From Gammaproteobacteria bacterium (GTDB lineage: Bacteria; Pseudomonadota; Gammaproteobacteria; Steroidobacterales; GCA-2729495): a stretch of 64,000 nt of DNA. Of the stretch, positions 43,825 to 52,114 are shown piece after piece. Positions within the stretch are counted from its first letter, which is position 1; the number at the start of each line of letters is the position of its first letter. The DNA is taken from assembly GCA_023383705.1 (NCBI GenBank), contig JAHDYM010000001.1, forward strand, positions 27,239 through 91,238, given 5' to 3'. The translations under genes were made by a program, and so were the position numbers. The notes beneath the pieces were generated by a model. That model saw only the letters and a program-made list of their open reading frames with translations. It was not told the origin of the DNA and searched no databases.

Positions 43825-45027
43825 TCAGTACAGCAGCAATTCGCGCCGCGCTTCGCTCCACGCCAGCTCGTCACGGCGGGCCAGCGCATCGAGATCGCCG
43901 GCCTCTGCCTGCGGGTCATCCACCCACTCGCGCAACAGTTCACTGCCGTTGATCAGGTCGATCGCCAGTCGCCCGCTTTCGTACTCATAGGCGAAGTCAC
44001 GCCACAGCGGGTAGTCGGGTTGCAGCCTGCGCAGCGCCTTGAAGGCCAGCGCCTGCAGGCGCCATGGCCGGAACCGCGCGTGGTCATAGGCCGGATCGTC
44101 GACATGGATCTGGATGCCGCTGCAGAGCCGGCCCACGTGCTTGTGGAAAGTCGGCTCGAACCAGCAGCTGCGCAACCGGCAACCCTGCAACCAGTCCGGC
44201 GCCATGCGCTGCATTTCCCGCAGCAGGGCCCCGGCATCGAGATCGGGGGCGCCGAAGAGTTCCAGCGGACGGGTGGTACCGCGTCCCTCTGACAGCGTCG
44301 TACCCTCGAGCATGACGGTGCCGGCATAGCAGCGGGCCATGGAAAGATTCGGCGCATTGGGACTCGGATTGATCCAGCTGCGCTCACCGAGTGGCCAGCC
44401 GTGACCGGGCGCCGCATCGGGTGCCCAGCCCTGCATGCCGATCACGCGGTAATCGACGTCCAGGCGCAGGCTGCGCACGAACCACTGGCCGAGTTCACCC
44501 AGCGTCATGCCGTGGCGCATCGGCAGCGGACCCGCGCCGACGAAGCTTTCCCAGCCTGCGCGCAGGCTCAGTCCCTCGACCGGACGTCCGGCCGGATTCG
44601 GCCGGTCGAGCACAACCACGGCCTTGCCGGCCCGCGCACAGTCCTCCAGCACATAGCGCAGCGTGGTCAGGAAGGTATAGATGCGACAACCCAGATCCTG
44701 CAGGTCGACCAGCAGCACATCGAAACAGTCGAGCATCGCCGCGGTCGGCCGGCGCACCTCGCCATACAGGCTGAACACCGGGATGCCGTGTGCCGGATCG
44801 ACGAAGTCCGGCGACTCGACCATGTTGTCCTGCTTGTCGCCGCGCAGCCCGTGCTGGGGGCCAAAGGCGCTCGTGACGCGCAAGCCGTCGATGGCCATCA
44901 GCGCATCCAGGCTGTGCTCCAGCCCGGCGGTTACCGAGGCCGGATGCGCCAGCAGGCCGAGCCGCCGGCCGCGCAGTTCTTTCTGCAGCGAAGCCTCGCC
45001 CTGCAAAAGGTCAATGCCACATTTCAT
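43825..45027 (-). CDS. DUF1343 protein (NamZ-like exo-beta-N-acetylmuramidase)
   Basis: This 400-residue protein matches DUF1343, a family in which NamZ releases terminal MurNAc from peptidoglycan fragments. Recognisable blocks are GLLAHPASVTAGLEHSLDAL, FGPQHGLRGDKQDN, LLVDLQDLGCRIYTFL, VLDRPNPAGRPVEG and PNLSMARCYAGTVMLEGTTLSEGRGTTRPLE split over two strands. I see no signal peptide, so it is probably cytosolic and may work in cell-wall recycling. The ampD and ampE genes lie 2-3 kb away on the same strand, a suggestive setting. Confidence 0.88.
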   Translation of the reverse strand: MKCGIDLLQGEASLQKELRGRRLGLLAHPASVTAGLEHSLDALMAIDGLRVTSAFGPQHGLRGDKQDNMVESPDFVDPAHGIPVFSLYGEVRRPTAAMLDCFDVLLVDLQDLGCRIYTFLTTLRYVLEDCARAGKAVVVLDRPNPAGRPVEGLSLRAGWESFVGAGPLPMRHGMTLGELGQWFVRSLRLDVDYRVIGMQGWAPDAAPGHGWPLGERSWINPSPNAPNLSMARCYAGTVMLEGTTLSEGRGTTRPLELFGAPDLDAGALLREMQRMAPDWLQGCRLRSCWFEPTFHKHVGRLCSGIQIHVDDPAYDHARFRPWRLQALAFKALRRLQPDYPLWRDFAYEYESGRLAIDLINGSELLREWVDDPQAEAGDLDALARRDELAWSEARRELLLY

Positions 45028-45039
45028 GTCTTGCCTGCT

Positions 45040-45582
45040 TCAGGTTTCCAGCACAAAGGAGCCGGGATGATGAAAGTCCGCCTGCCCGGCCGGATGATTG
45101 AGCGCCCAGTAGCTGATTGTGCCGGATTGTTCCTCGATCACGGCCGACAGCGCCAGGCGCAAGCTGCCGTCTTCGGCAGGCAGGGCCGCTGCCGGCAATA
45201 TCACCAGCAGTTCGAGGCCACCGGCGGTGCGCTGCCAGCGCATCTCCGGCTGGCAGCGCAGCGCCGGGGCAGTCATGCCGGCCCGGTAAGCGCTGAAGTC
45301 ATAAACCGCCCACTCGCCGGACGGCGAGAAATTGAACTCGCGATAGCCCTGCGAACCGCGTCCGGCGACGAAGACCTCGAGGCAGGTGTGGCGCCACAGC
45401 TGATCGGCACGCCCGGCCACGGCCACGGGCGCCGGCAGGCAGAGCTGCGACAGCTCGGCCGCCACCCGGTAGTCGAGGCGGAGGCTGCCGTCGGCTTCGC
45501 GCCGGTGGCTGACCTTAAGGCTCCGAACGCAGCTGCCGGGGGCGAAGGCGCGCAGGCTTACTGTGTGGTCGGTGGCGACGAT
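45040..45582 (-). CDS. DOMON-like domain protein (start unresolved)
   Basis: The frame encodes about 180 residues with the DOMON-like pattern: GSLRLDYRVAAELSQLCLPAP, LWRHTCLEVFVAG, YREFNFSPSGEWAVYDFSAYR, and SYWALNHPAGQADFHHPGSFVLE. DOMON folds bind haem or sugars; the function of this small group is unknown. I find no ATG, GTG or TTG before the conserved region near its expected N-terminus; the coordinate given is only where the homologous region appears to begin, overlapping the end of the upstream gene. A GTG further in would cost part of the domain. It is 12 bases upstream of the NamZ-like gene on the same strand. Confidence 0.65.
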   Translation of the reverse strand: MVATDHTVSLRAFAPGSCVRSLKVSHRREADGSLRLDYRVAAELSQLCLPAPVAVAGRADQLWRHTCLEVFVAGRGSQGYREFNFSPSGEWAVYDFSAYRAGMTAPALRCQPEMRWQRTAGGLELLVILPAAALPAEDGSLRLALSAVIEEQSGTISYWALNHPAGQADFHHPGSFVLET

Positions 45583-46502
45583 GCGCGTGCTCCCTGTTTC
45601 TGGCGAACCACGTCGATGCTGGCACAGAGCTGGCCTATGCCGGACAGCATCCGCGGCCCCGGTATGTTGAGCAGGTCGGGATCGAGCACGAACAAGCCGT
45701 CGTAGCGGTTGGCCGGCAGGCCCGGCCACGAGCGCCACATCTGCAGCGGCGAGGCATCCGCCGCGCTGGCCGGACCCGGCGCATAGTCGGCCGCGATGAT
45801 CGCCTCGGGTGCCGCCGCAATCACGAACTCCTGGCTGACCACTGGCGTGAGTCCGGGCACCGACTCGAAGATATTCGTGCCGCCACACAGACGGATCGCC
45901 TCGCCGATGAAGTGCCTGCCGGTGGCGGTGACCAGCGGCTCCGTCCCGATCTGATAGAACACCCTCACCGGCGCGAGGCTGCCGTAGCGCTGGCGCAGCC
46001 CGGCGAGTCCGCTGTCCCATTCGTCAGCGGCACGACCGGCAACAGCTTGCGTGCCGGCCGCCGCACCGATCACGCGGATGTGCCGGCCGATGTCGGCCAG
46101 CGTGCGCGGCTCGAGATCGACCACCCGATAGCCCAGGCGGCGCAGCCGGTCGAGCAACTCCTGCGAGTTGCCGCTCGGCCAGCCGAGGATCAGGTCGGGA
46201 CGCAGAGTGGCAATGGCCTCGGCATCGACGCGGAAGGCATCACCAACGCGCGGCAGCCGCCGGGCCGCCACCGGGAAATTGCTGTACTCCACGACCCCGA
46301 CCAGTTGCCGGCCAGCGCCGGCCGCAAAGACCAGCTCGGCAAGATGCGGCGACAGCGTCACGATCCGCATCGCCGGGCCCGCCGGTGCCGCGGCACTGCG
46401 GTCGCGAGGATCACCGCCACAAGCGCCGAGGGCGAGCATTCCACCCAGCAGGACGGTCGCCATCAATCCGCGCAGCACAGCCTCGCTAGACCAGCCATTC
46501 AT
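45558..46502 (-). CDS. BtuF-like periplasmic binding lipoprotein
   Basis: This 314-residue protein has a signal peptide ending in the lipobox LALGAC (about residues 23-28) and a cluster A-III periplasmic-binding fold as in BtuF and iron-siderophore receptors: RIVTLSPHLAELVFAAGAG, VGVVEYSNFP, LRPDLILGWPSGN and VFYQIGTEPLVTATGRHFIGEAI. Cobalamin is the most likely ligand, but no btuC or btuD gene is adjacent, so this is an inference. A later ATG at 46463 also gives a full signal peptide. It overlaps ampE by 17 bases with the longer start. Confidence 0.85.
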   Translation of the reverse strand: MNGWSSEAVLRGLMATVLLGGMLALGACGGDPRDRSAAAPAGPAMRIVTLSPHLAELVFAAGAGRQLVGVVEYSNFPVAARRLPRVGDAFRVDAEAIATLRPDLILGWPSGNSQELLDRLRRLGYRVVDLEPRTLADIGRHIRVIGAAAGTQAVAGRAADEWDSGLAGLRQRYGSLAPVRVFYQIGTEPLVTATGRHFIGEAIRLCGGTNIFESVPGLTPVVSQEFVIAAAPEAIIAADYAPGPASAADASPLQMWRSWPGLPANRYDGLFVLDPDLLNIPGPRMLSGIGQLCASIDVVRQKQGARASSPPTTQ

Positions 46503-47421
46503 ACAGGGTCAGCACGGCAATCACCGGGCACCAGATCATCCACAGCGTGCGCATGACCAGGCTGCGCGCGCCACGGAGGCGATCCAGCGCCTCGGCCACA
46601 TTGCCCACATCCAGGATCGACCGGCCGGACGCCGCGATACCGACCCGGGCAACGATCTCGCCGCTGCCCTCGGCAAATGGCCGGGACACATCGGGATCAG
46701 CGCCGCGCCAGCCGGCCATCGCTTCCTCGAAGTTGCCGGCCAACACATAGCCGAGCATCAGCAGGCGCGAGGGAATCCAGGCCAGCAACGCGTGCAGGGT
46801 GCGCACCGCCTCGCCCATGGCGGCAGGCGCCTCGCCGACCATCGTGTCGCCGTCACCCTGGCCGTCACCCTGGCCGGCTGCGCGCACCGCGACCCGGTGG
46901 CGCATCAGGTCGGCGACGCGGAATGCCCAGGCACCGGTCGGACCGAGCAGCAGGAACCAGAACACCACGCCAAATATCCGGTTGTTGGCCTGCGCGTAGA
47001 TCGCGCGCTCCACCGCCTCGGTGCAGGCGATCGGCGTTTCCGGCGGCGCACGCTCCAGCAGTTCCTCGGCAATCTGGCGCTGCGTGTCCAGGTCACCGGA
47101 CTCCAGCGCGGCCAGGTAGCCCTCCACTTCCTCGTCGAGGTCGCGCGGGCCGAGCGAAAAGAGCAGCACGACGACCGCACACAGGAAGTACGGGATGCGC
47201 AGGAACTCGTCCCAGAGCAGCAGCGAGGCAGCGGCGACCGGCGCGACCAGCAGGAGGAGCAGCAGCAGCGTCAGGCCGACGGCCAGCCAGCGACGCGCCT
47301 TGCGCAGGCGGCGCAGGTGCTGGTCGAACAGCGGATCGAGCCAGCGGAACTCGCGCAGGTGGAACAGGTGCGTGAGCATCCGTTCGGTGGCAAGGCCCAG
47401 CAACAGGGCTAGAAAATTCAT
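46486..47421 (-). CDS. ampE: AmpE-like regulatory membrane protein
   Basis: This is a 311-residue inner-membrane protein of the CobD/CbiB-like AmpE family, with membrane helices near residues 44-70, 75-95, 150-170 and at the C-terminus. Conserved pieces are LLLGLATERMLTHLFHLREFRWLDPLF and ACTEAVERAIYAQANNRIFGVVFWFLLLGP. AmpE is usually coupled to ampD and influences beta-lactamase induction by an unclear route. A glycine/aspartate repeat (AGQGDGQGDGD) sits in a cytoplasmic loop. It lies nine bases after the ampD stop. Confidence 0.9.
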   Translation of the reverse strand: MNFLALLLGLATERMLTHLFHLREFRWLDPLFDQHLRRLRKARRWLAVGLTLLLLLLLVAPVAAASLLLWDEFLRIPYFLCAVVVLLFSLGPRDLDEEVEGYLAALESGDLDTQRQIAEELLERAPPETPIACTEAVERAIYAQANNRIFGVVFWFLLLGPTGAWAFRVADLMRHRVAVRAAGQGDGQGDGDTMVGEAPAAMGEAVRTLHALLAWIPSRLLMLGYVLAGNFEEAMAGWRGADPDVSRPFAEGSGEIVARVGIAASGRSILDVGNVAEALDRLRGARSLVMRTLWMIWCPVIAVLTLYEWLV

Positions 47422-47430
47422 GGCATCAAT

Positions 47431-48045
47431 TCACCGGCGGCGGGCGAGCAGTCTGTCCAGGCGGAGCCAGTCAAAGGCGGGGCCGGGGTCGGTCTTGCGT
47501 CCCGGTGCGATGTCGCTGTGGCCAACCACCGGCGCCTTCGCCAGCGAGGCTATCCCGCGACGCAATGCGTTTATGGTCGCACACAGACGCTGGTACTGGG
47601 CAGTCTCATAGGCGCAGTCGTCGGTACCTTCCAGCTCGATGCCGATCGAGAAATCGTTGCAGTTGTCGCGGCCCGCGAAGCGCGAACGGCCGGCATGCCA
47701 GGCCCGGCGATCCAGCGGGACATACTGCAGGACCTCGCCGTCGCGGCGGATCAGCAGGTGGCTGGAGACGCGCAGCCCCGCGAGGTCGGCAAAAGCCGGA
47801 TGGGCAGCCGGATCCAGGGTGTTGCAGAACAGGCGATCGACCCATGGCCCGCCGAATTCACCGGGCGGCAGGGAGATGCCATGCACGACGATCAGTTCCG
47901 GCAGCACACCGGGCGGGCGCGCGTCGCAGTTCGGCGAAAGCCGCTGCGTCGCCCCCCGCAGCAGGCTGCCGGCGGGATCGACACGCAGCACCGGCCGGCG
48001 CTTGCGCACCTGCTTTCCCTTGCCGATCGGTGATAATCGCGCCAT
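47431..48045 (-). CDS. ampD: 1,6-anhydro-N-acetylmuramyl-L-alanine amidase AmpD
   Basis: AmpD recycles cytosolic anhydro-muropeptides and so keeps AmpR-type regulators off. It is a zinc amidase_2 fold: LIVVHGISLPPGEFGG (first His), WHAGRSRFAGRDNCNDFSIGIELEGTDD and GHSDIAPGRKTDPGPAF with the second His and the Asp. The ATG given yields 204 residues and overlaps the divergent rsmE start codon by two bases; family members are nearer 180-190 residues, so a GTG at about 47991 is also possible. ampE follows directly. Confidence 0.92.
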   Translation of the reverse strand: MARLSPIGKGKQVRKRRPVLRVDPAGSLLRGATQRLSPNCDARPPGVLPELIVVHGISLPPGEFGGPWVDRLFCNTLDPAAHPAFADLAGLRVSSHLLIRRDGEVLQYVPLDRRAWHAGRSRFAGRDNCNDFSIGIELEGTDDCAYETAQYQRLCATINALRRGIASLAKAPVVGHSDIAPGRKTDPGPAFDWLRLDRLLARRR

Positions 48046-48790
48046 GCAGCGTTCCCGTATCTATTCGCCCGAAGCCCTGCGGACTGGCGCCACGCTGGTG
48101 CTCGCCGAGTCCGCCACCACCCACATCACGCGCGTGCTGCGGCTGACTGCCGGCGATCCTATCACCCTGTTCGATGGCACCGGCATCGACTATGCCGCGA
48201 CGATCGTGGCGCCGGCCCGCAAGGGCGTGACGGTGCTGGTCGGCGCCGGCGAGACCGTCGACCGCGAATCGCCGCTGCAACTGACCCTCCTGCAGGGCGT
48301 CTCGCGCGGCCCGCGCATGGATCTGGTGGTGCAGAAGGCCACCGAGCTTGGCGTCAGCGTGATCCAGCCGGTGCTCACCGGCCGCAGCGTCGTGCGTCTC
48401 GACGCCGAACGCAGCGCCGCGCGACGCCAGCACTGGCAGAACATCGTCATCAGCGCCTGCGAGCAGTGCGGACGATCCATCCTGCCGGACGTGCGTGAAC
48501 CGGCCGAACTCGCGGCGGCACTCGCCGGCCTGGAGCCGGGAACGATCGGGCTGATGCTCGACCCGGACGGCGATGCCCGCCTCGATCAGCTGCCGGCTGA
48601 CAGCCCCCGCATCGCCCTGGCCATCGGCCCGGAGGGTGGCTTCACGGACAGCGAACGGTTGACGCTGACCCAGGCAGGATTCGGCCGGCTACGCCTCGGT
48701 CCGCGCATCCTGCGCACCGAAACCGCGCCGCTGGCGGCGCTCAGCATCCTGCAGTATGCGCGGGGGGATATGGGGTGGCGGAGCGGTTGA
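48044..48790 (+). CDS. rsmE: 16S rRNA (uracil(1498)-N3)-methyltransferase RsmE
   Basis: RsmE methylates U1498 in 16S rRNA. The 248-residue SPOUT protein has the N-terminal PUA-like domain (TTHITRVLRLTAGDPITLFDGTG) and the trefoil-knot SAM site (LAIGPEGGFTDSE, LRLGPRILRTETAPLAAL). The ATG at 48044 gives the standard start; it shares the string CATG with the divergent ampD start. Its stop is followed at once by the stop of the convergent GIY-YIG gene, the left border of the accessory island. Confidence 0.95.
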   Translation: MQRSRIYSPEALRTGATLVLAESATTHITRVLRLTAGDPITLFDGTGIDYAATIVAPARKGVTVLVGAGETVDRESPLQLTLLQGVSRGPRMDLVVQKATELGVSVIQPVLTGRSVVRLDAERSAARRQHWQNIVISACEQCGRSILPDVREPAELAAALAGLEPGTIGLMLDPDGDARLDQLPADSPRIALAIGPEGGFTDSERLTLTQAGFGRLRLGPRILRTETAPLAALSILQYARGDMGWRSG

Positions 48791-49981
48791 TTAAGGGCTG
48801 GCCGCCCTCAGCGAAGCCGTGCCGGGATCATACTGGTAGTTCGTGATCGTTCCGTCCTTGATACGGCTCACCGCCTCGTCGATGACGAAGAGCGGGACAA
48901 GGAACCACTCACGCGGGACAACAGGATTTCCGAACCGGTCGGTAATCTCGATTTTCAGCCGGGCCGGGTCGAAAATCCGGTGGATCAGGTTCTCCAGCCG
49001 GGTGCGGTTGATGTTGGAGAGTTTGTAGGTGGCGACGATCTCCACATCGGCCAGCAGGAAGGTCGGATCGAGCTTGGCATTGTCGATGCGCCGCTCGACG
49101 CTGCCGCCGGTAACGCCGATCTTGTGCAGGATTTCCCGATGGGCGGCGAGCGCGGGATCGTCTGATCGGGTGCGAAGAACGTAGATCGTACCGCTATCCT
49201 GGTCGCCGTCCTCCATCTCGCCGGAGAAGAGCGGACCGGCATCCGGATCGGAAATGCATCTTCCGGTGCCGTCGCGGTGGAGCGCGCGCTGCAGCGAACG
49301 CAGCAGCACATCGCTTTCCGTACCATTGTCGTAGATCACCCGCAGGCGGCTGTCGCGACGGTCGTATTTCGTCAGAAACTCTTCGCCGACCTCGGCGACA
49401 TAGGCAATCTGCCCGCCAACGATGAACCATTGATCCTTCTTGATCTGATCCATGCTTTCAAACGGACGCGTTCGCCGGATGCCGGTGTCGAGATCCTTCT
49501 TGATCTGCTCGAACAGTGGCTTGAATTCCTGGAAATCCTCGCACTGCTTGCGATCGGCGATTTCATCTGCGGCCCGCTTGTCGGCGGTTGAGCGCACATG
49601 CCGCAGCTCCGTGATGCCACGCGGCGCACCGTCGACGCCAAGCTCCGCCAGCAGCGCGTCGTCGTCCATCTCGTCCACAGGTCCGGTGGGTTCACGCACC
49701 ATCCACGCCAATATTCCCTGCCGATCCAGCGGCGCAAGCAAGGTCCGGCACTCCGTCAGGCTGCGCAGGCGATCCAGGCGCACGGCGTACAGCCGCTCGA
49801 AGATGTCCCGGTCCTCGCCATGCCGCGGCGCGCGCCCGTGCTGGTCCACGAAACGCTGAATCTCCTCGAAGCCGGCAATGATGCGTTCTTCGCGCGGCGT
49901 CCGGCCGCCAGCGGCTTTCGTCTCGACTTCGACACCCAGCTTTTCGAGAAGGGCGTCATCTTCTTCCGTAAACTCAGCCAC
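48791..49981 (-). CDS. GIY-YIG nuclease family protein (T5orf172/MUG113 type)
   Basis: This 396-residue protein has an N-terminal region of unknown function (about 1-240, charged, predicted helical) and a C-terminal GIY-YIG nuclease domain. In that domain TIYVLRT (265-271) is the GIY strand, HKIGVTGG (286-293) the YIG strand, Arg297/298 follow, and Glu330 in RLENLIHRIF is the catalytic glutamate, with REWF (357-360) at the end. This is the T5orf172 variety. It is the last gene of a four-gene operon, starting eight bases inside the helicase stop. It is likely a DNA-cutting or nicking component of a defence system. No system name can be given with confidence. Confidence 0.85.
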   Translation of the reverse strand: MAEFTEEDDALLEKLGVEVETKAAGGRTPREERIIAGFEEIQRFVDQHGRAPRHGEDRDIFERLYAVRLDRLRSLTECRTLLAPLDRQGILAWMVREPTGPVDEMDDDALLAELGVDGAPRGITELRHVRSTADKRAADEIADRKQCEDFQEFKPLFEQIKKDLDTGIRRTRPFESMDQIKKDQWFIVGGQIAYVAEVGEEFLTKYDRRDSRLRVIYDNGTESDVLLRSLQRALHRDGTGRCISDPDAGPLFSGEMEDGDQDSGTIYVLRTRSDDPALAAHREILHKIGVTGGSVERRIDNAKLDPTFLLADVEIVATYKLSNINRTRLENLIHRIFDPARLKIEITDRFGNPVVPREWFLVPLFVIDEAVSRIKDGTITNYQYDPGTASLRAASP

Positions 49982-52019
49982 GCGCGGCCTCCGCCTTCAT
50001 GCGTGCCAGGCAGGCGACGCCCTCTGCCATGCGCTTTTCCCAGGCGTCAGGCGACGTGATGGACGGCAAACGGCCACGTTCCTGCTTGAACCGCAAAGCC
50101 CGCTTCGCCAGGTCGCGCGCCTCCTCAACCGTCAGGTTGACGCGTTTTGCGGAGATCGCCGCCTGAACCTGCTTCAGGCTCTCCTCGCTCATGGTTTTGG
50201 CGAGAATGGCATAGGCTTCCCCGAAGGGGTTGATGCGGTCGATCAGGTCGATGTCGAGTTCGCGCACATCCATCGCAAACTTGCGCACCCCGTCAATCAG
50301 GGCGGTGTTGGCGGTCGACTGGTCGTTGCCATCAAGTGTCGCCTGCCTGGCCTGCTGGGTCAGGTTCAGCGCGGCGACGGCGTGCTGACGCACGGATTCC
50401 TGATCGTCCTCGGTGAGCTCCGGGTACTTGTCCTTGACGATCTTGCCCATGCGCACCTGCGTCAGTTCTTCAGGCACCAGTTCTTCGTCGAACAGGCCGC
50501 GCTCCATGGCGGTCTTGTCCTGAACGAATGCCGCAATGACCTCGTTCAGGTCTTCACGGCAAATGCGCACGGCCTCCGGGCTTTTGGGCTCGGCCAGACC
50601 CTTGATTTCGATCTGGAAATGGCCGGTCTCGCCGTTGAAGCCGACATTGCACTTGTGTGGGTCGTAGCCACCTTCCCCGTAGTCGAAGCCCTCGGTCGGC
50701 CCGCTGTGCGGATTCTTCGGCCGGAACTCGAAACGCGGCGCAAGCACCTGCTCCATCAAAAGGCTGGCCGCAATCGCCTTGAGGGTGTCGTTGACCGCCT
50801 CGGTGACGAGGTCTGCCGAGGCATCCGGCTCCGCGATCAGGTTGGTGAAGCGCGTACGGGTCTTGCCCGGTGCGTCACGCGTCGCGCGGCCGATGATCTG
50901 CACGATCTCCGTCAGGCTGGCCCGGTAGCCGATGGTGAGCGCGTGCTCGCACCAGATCCAGTCAAAGCCTTCCTTGGCCATCCCCAGGGCGATGATGATG
51001 TCCACATGATCCCGGTTGTTCTTCTGCGCCGGGTCCTTGAGGGCCGCCGACACACGCTCCCGCCGGTCGGCATCGTCGTCGACCAGATCAGCGATCCTGA
51101 GCACCCGGCCGGACGCGGTCTTGACCAACTGGAATCCGGTCACGGGATCTGCACCCTGCCACTCGCCCAGCTCCTCGAGGATGTGCTCGACCTCCTTGAT
51201 CTTGTCTTTGGTGCTTTCGCGCGAATTGACGCTCGGAATATGGATGATGGTTTTCTCGTCCGGCACGAGCACCTTGAGGATATCGTCAGCCCAGGAGCCG
51301 GAGTAGAAGAAATAGCCGATGTCGAGCTGCTTCAGGTACTCGTAGCCATTGAGCTGTTCGTAATAGGTATAAGTGACGGTATCGAACTTCGCCTCGTCAT
51401 GCGGGGCCAGCACGGCTTCGGCGTCGCCCCGGAAGTAAGAACCCGTCATGGCAACGATATGCGTCTTGTCGCGGGCGATGAGCTGGCCAAGCTGCTGGCC
51501 CAGCTTGTTATCGGAATCCACCGAGACGTGATGAAACTCATCCACGGCGATCAGGCGATCGTCGAAGCGCTCGATACCGAACCTCTCGACCGCAAAGCGG
51601 AAGGTGGCATGGGTGCAGACCAGCGCCTTGTCATCGCTCTCCAGAAACACGCCGACGGCATTCACCTTGCCACCGTTGTCGCTGCCCGGTGCATCACAGA
51701 GATTCCATTTCGGCTCCACCTTCCAGTCCGCCCAGAATCCGGAGCGGGTCAGCGGCTCGTTATGGAAGCTCGCCCCGATGGAACGCTCCGGCACGACGAT
51801 GACCGCCTGCTTGATGCCCTGGTTCTGCAACTTGTCGAGCGCGATGAACATCAGCGCCCGGCTCTTGCCCGAAGCAGGCGGCGACTTGATGAGCAGGTAC
51901 TGCTCCCCACGGCGCTCATAGACGCGTTCCTGCATGGGGCGCATGCCGAGGGCGTTCGCCGTGGTCGTGCTGCCGTTGCGGGCATAGGTGACGGAGACAG
52001 AAGGCACGGTTCGGTTCAA
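49974..52019 (-). CDS. SF2 DEAD/DEAH-box helicase, defence operon
   Basis: This is a 681-residue superfamily 2 helicase from a TTG start with AAGGGGG seven bases upstream, which decides the start; an in-frame ATG at 52076 lies within the relic of the DUF1016 gene. Motif I is SPPASGKSRA (Lys52), motif II VDEFHH (about 160-164), motif III MTGSY, and the later motifs MAKEGFDW and IIGRATRDAPGK. The C-terminal 250 residues are helical and probably act in subunit contact. The architecture resembles type III Res or Hma-like helicases, without a nuclease domain of its own. It is coupled to the downstream GIY-YIG gene and lies after the DUF1016 gene. Confidence 0.88.
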   Translation of the reverse strand: MNRTVPSVSVTYARNGSTTTANALGMRPMQERVYERRGEQYLLIKSPPASGKSRALMFIALDKLQNQGIKQAVIVVPERSIGASFHNEPLTRSGFWADWKVEPKWNLCDAPGSDNGGKVNAVGVFLESDDKALVCTHATFRFAVERFGIERFDDRLIAVDEFHHVSVDSDNKLGQQLGQLIARDKTHIVAMTGSYFRGDAEAVLAPHDEAKFDTVTYTYYEQLNGYEYLKQLDIGYFFYSGSWADDILKVLVPDEKTIIHIPSVNSRESTKDKIKEVEHILEELGEWQGADPVTGFQLVKTASGRVLRIADLVDDDADRRERVSAALKDPAQKNNRDHVDIIIALGMAKEGFDWIWCEHALTIGYRASLTEIVQIIGRATRDAPGKTRTRFTNLIAEPDASADLVTEAVNDTLKAIAASLLMEQVLAPRFEFRPKNPHSGPTEGFDYGEGGYDPHKCNVGFNGETGHFQIEIKGLAEPKSPEAVRICREDLNEVIAAFVQDKTAMERGLFDEELVPEELTQVRMGKIVKDKYPELTEDDQESVRQHAVAALNLTQQARQATLDGNDQSTANTALIDGVRKFAMDVRELDIDLIDRINPFGEAYAILAKTMSEESLKQVQAAISAKRVNLTVEEARDLAKRALRFKQERGRLPSITSPDAWEKRMAEGVACLARMKAEAARG

Positions 52020-52038
52020 AGCACTACCCCCTTGGCAA

Positions 52039-52114
52039 TCATTGCGCATCATCCTCGCCGGACAAGTCGTCGCCACCCAGTTCCTGTTCGATTTGTTCGA
52101 TGCTGGGCAGGCTG
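52039..52114 (-). pseudogene. Out-of-frame relic of the DUF1016 C-terminus
   Basis: Just after the lysine of the VIELK motif the minus strand, in a shifted frame, reads SSLPSIEQIEQELGGDDLS and then GEDDAQ before a TGA at 52039-52041. Family members end with just such a LPSIEQIE-x-ELGG tail. The missing 60-70 codons between VIELK and this tail therefore appear to have been deleted. The relic's stop falls 20 bases before the helicase TTG, as expected for the original operon order. Confidence 0.7.
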
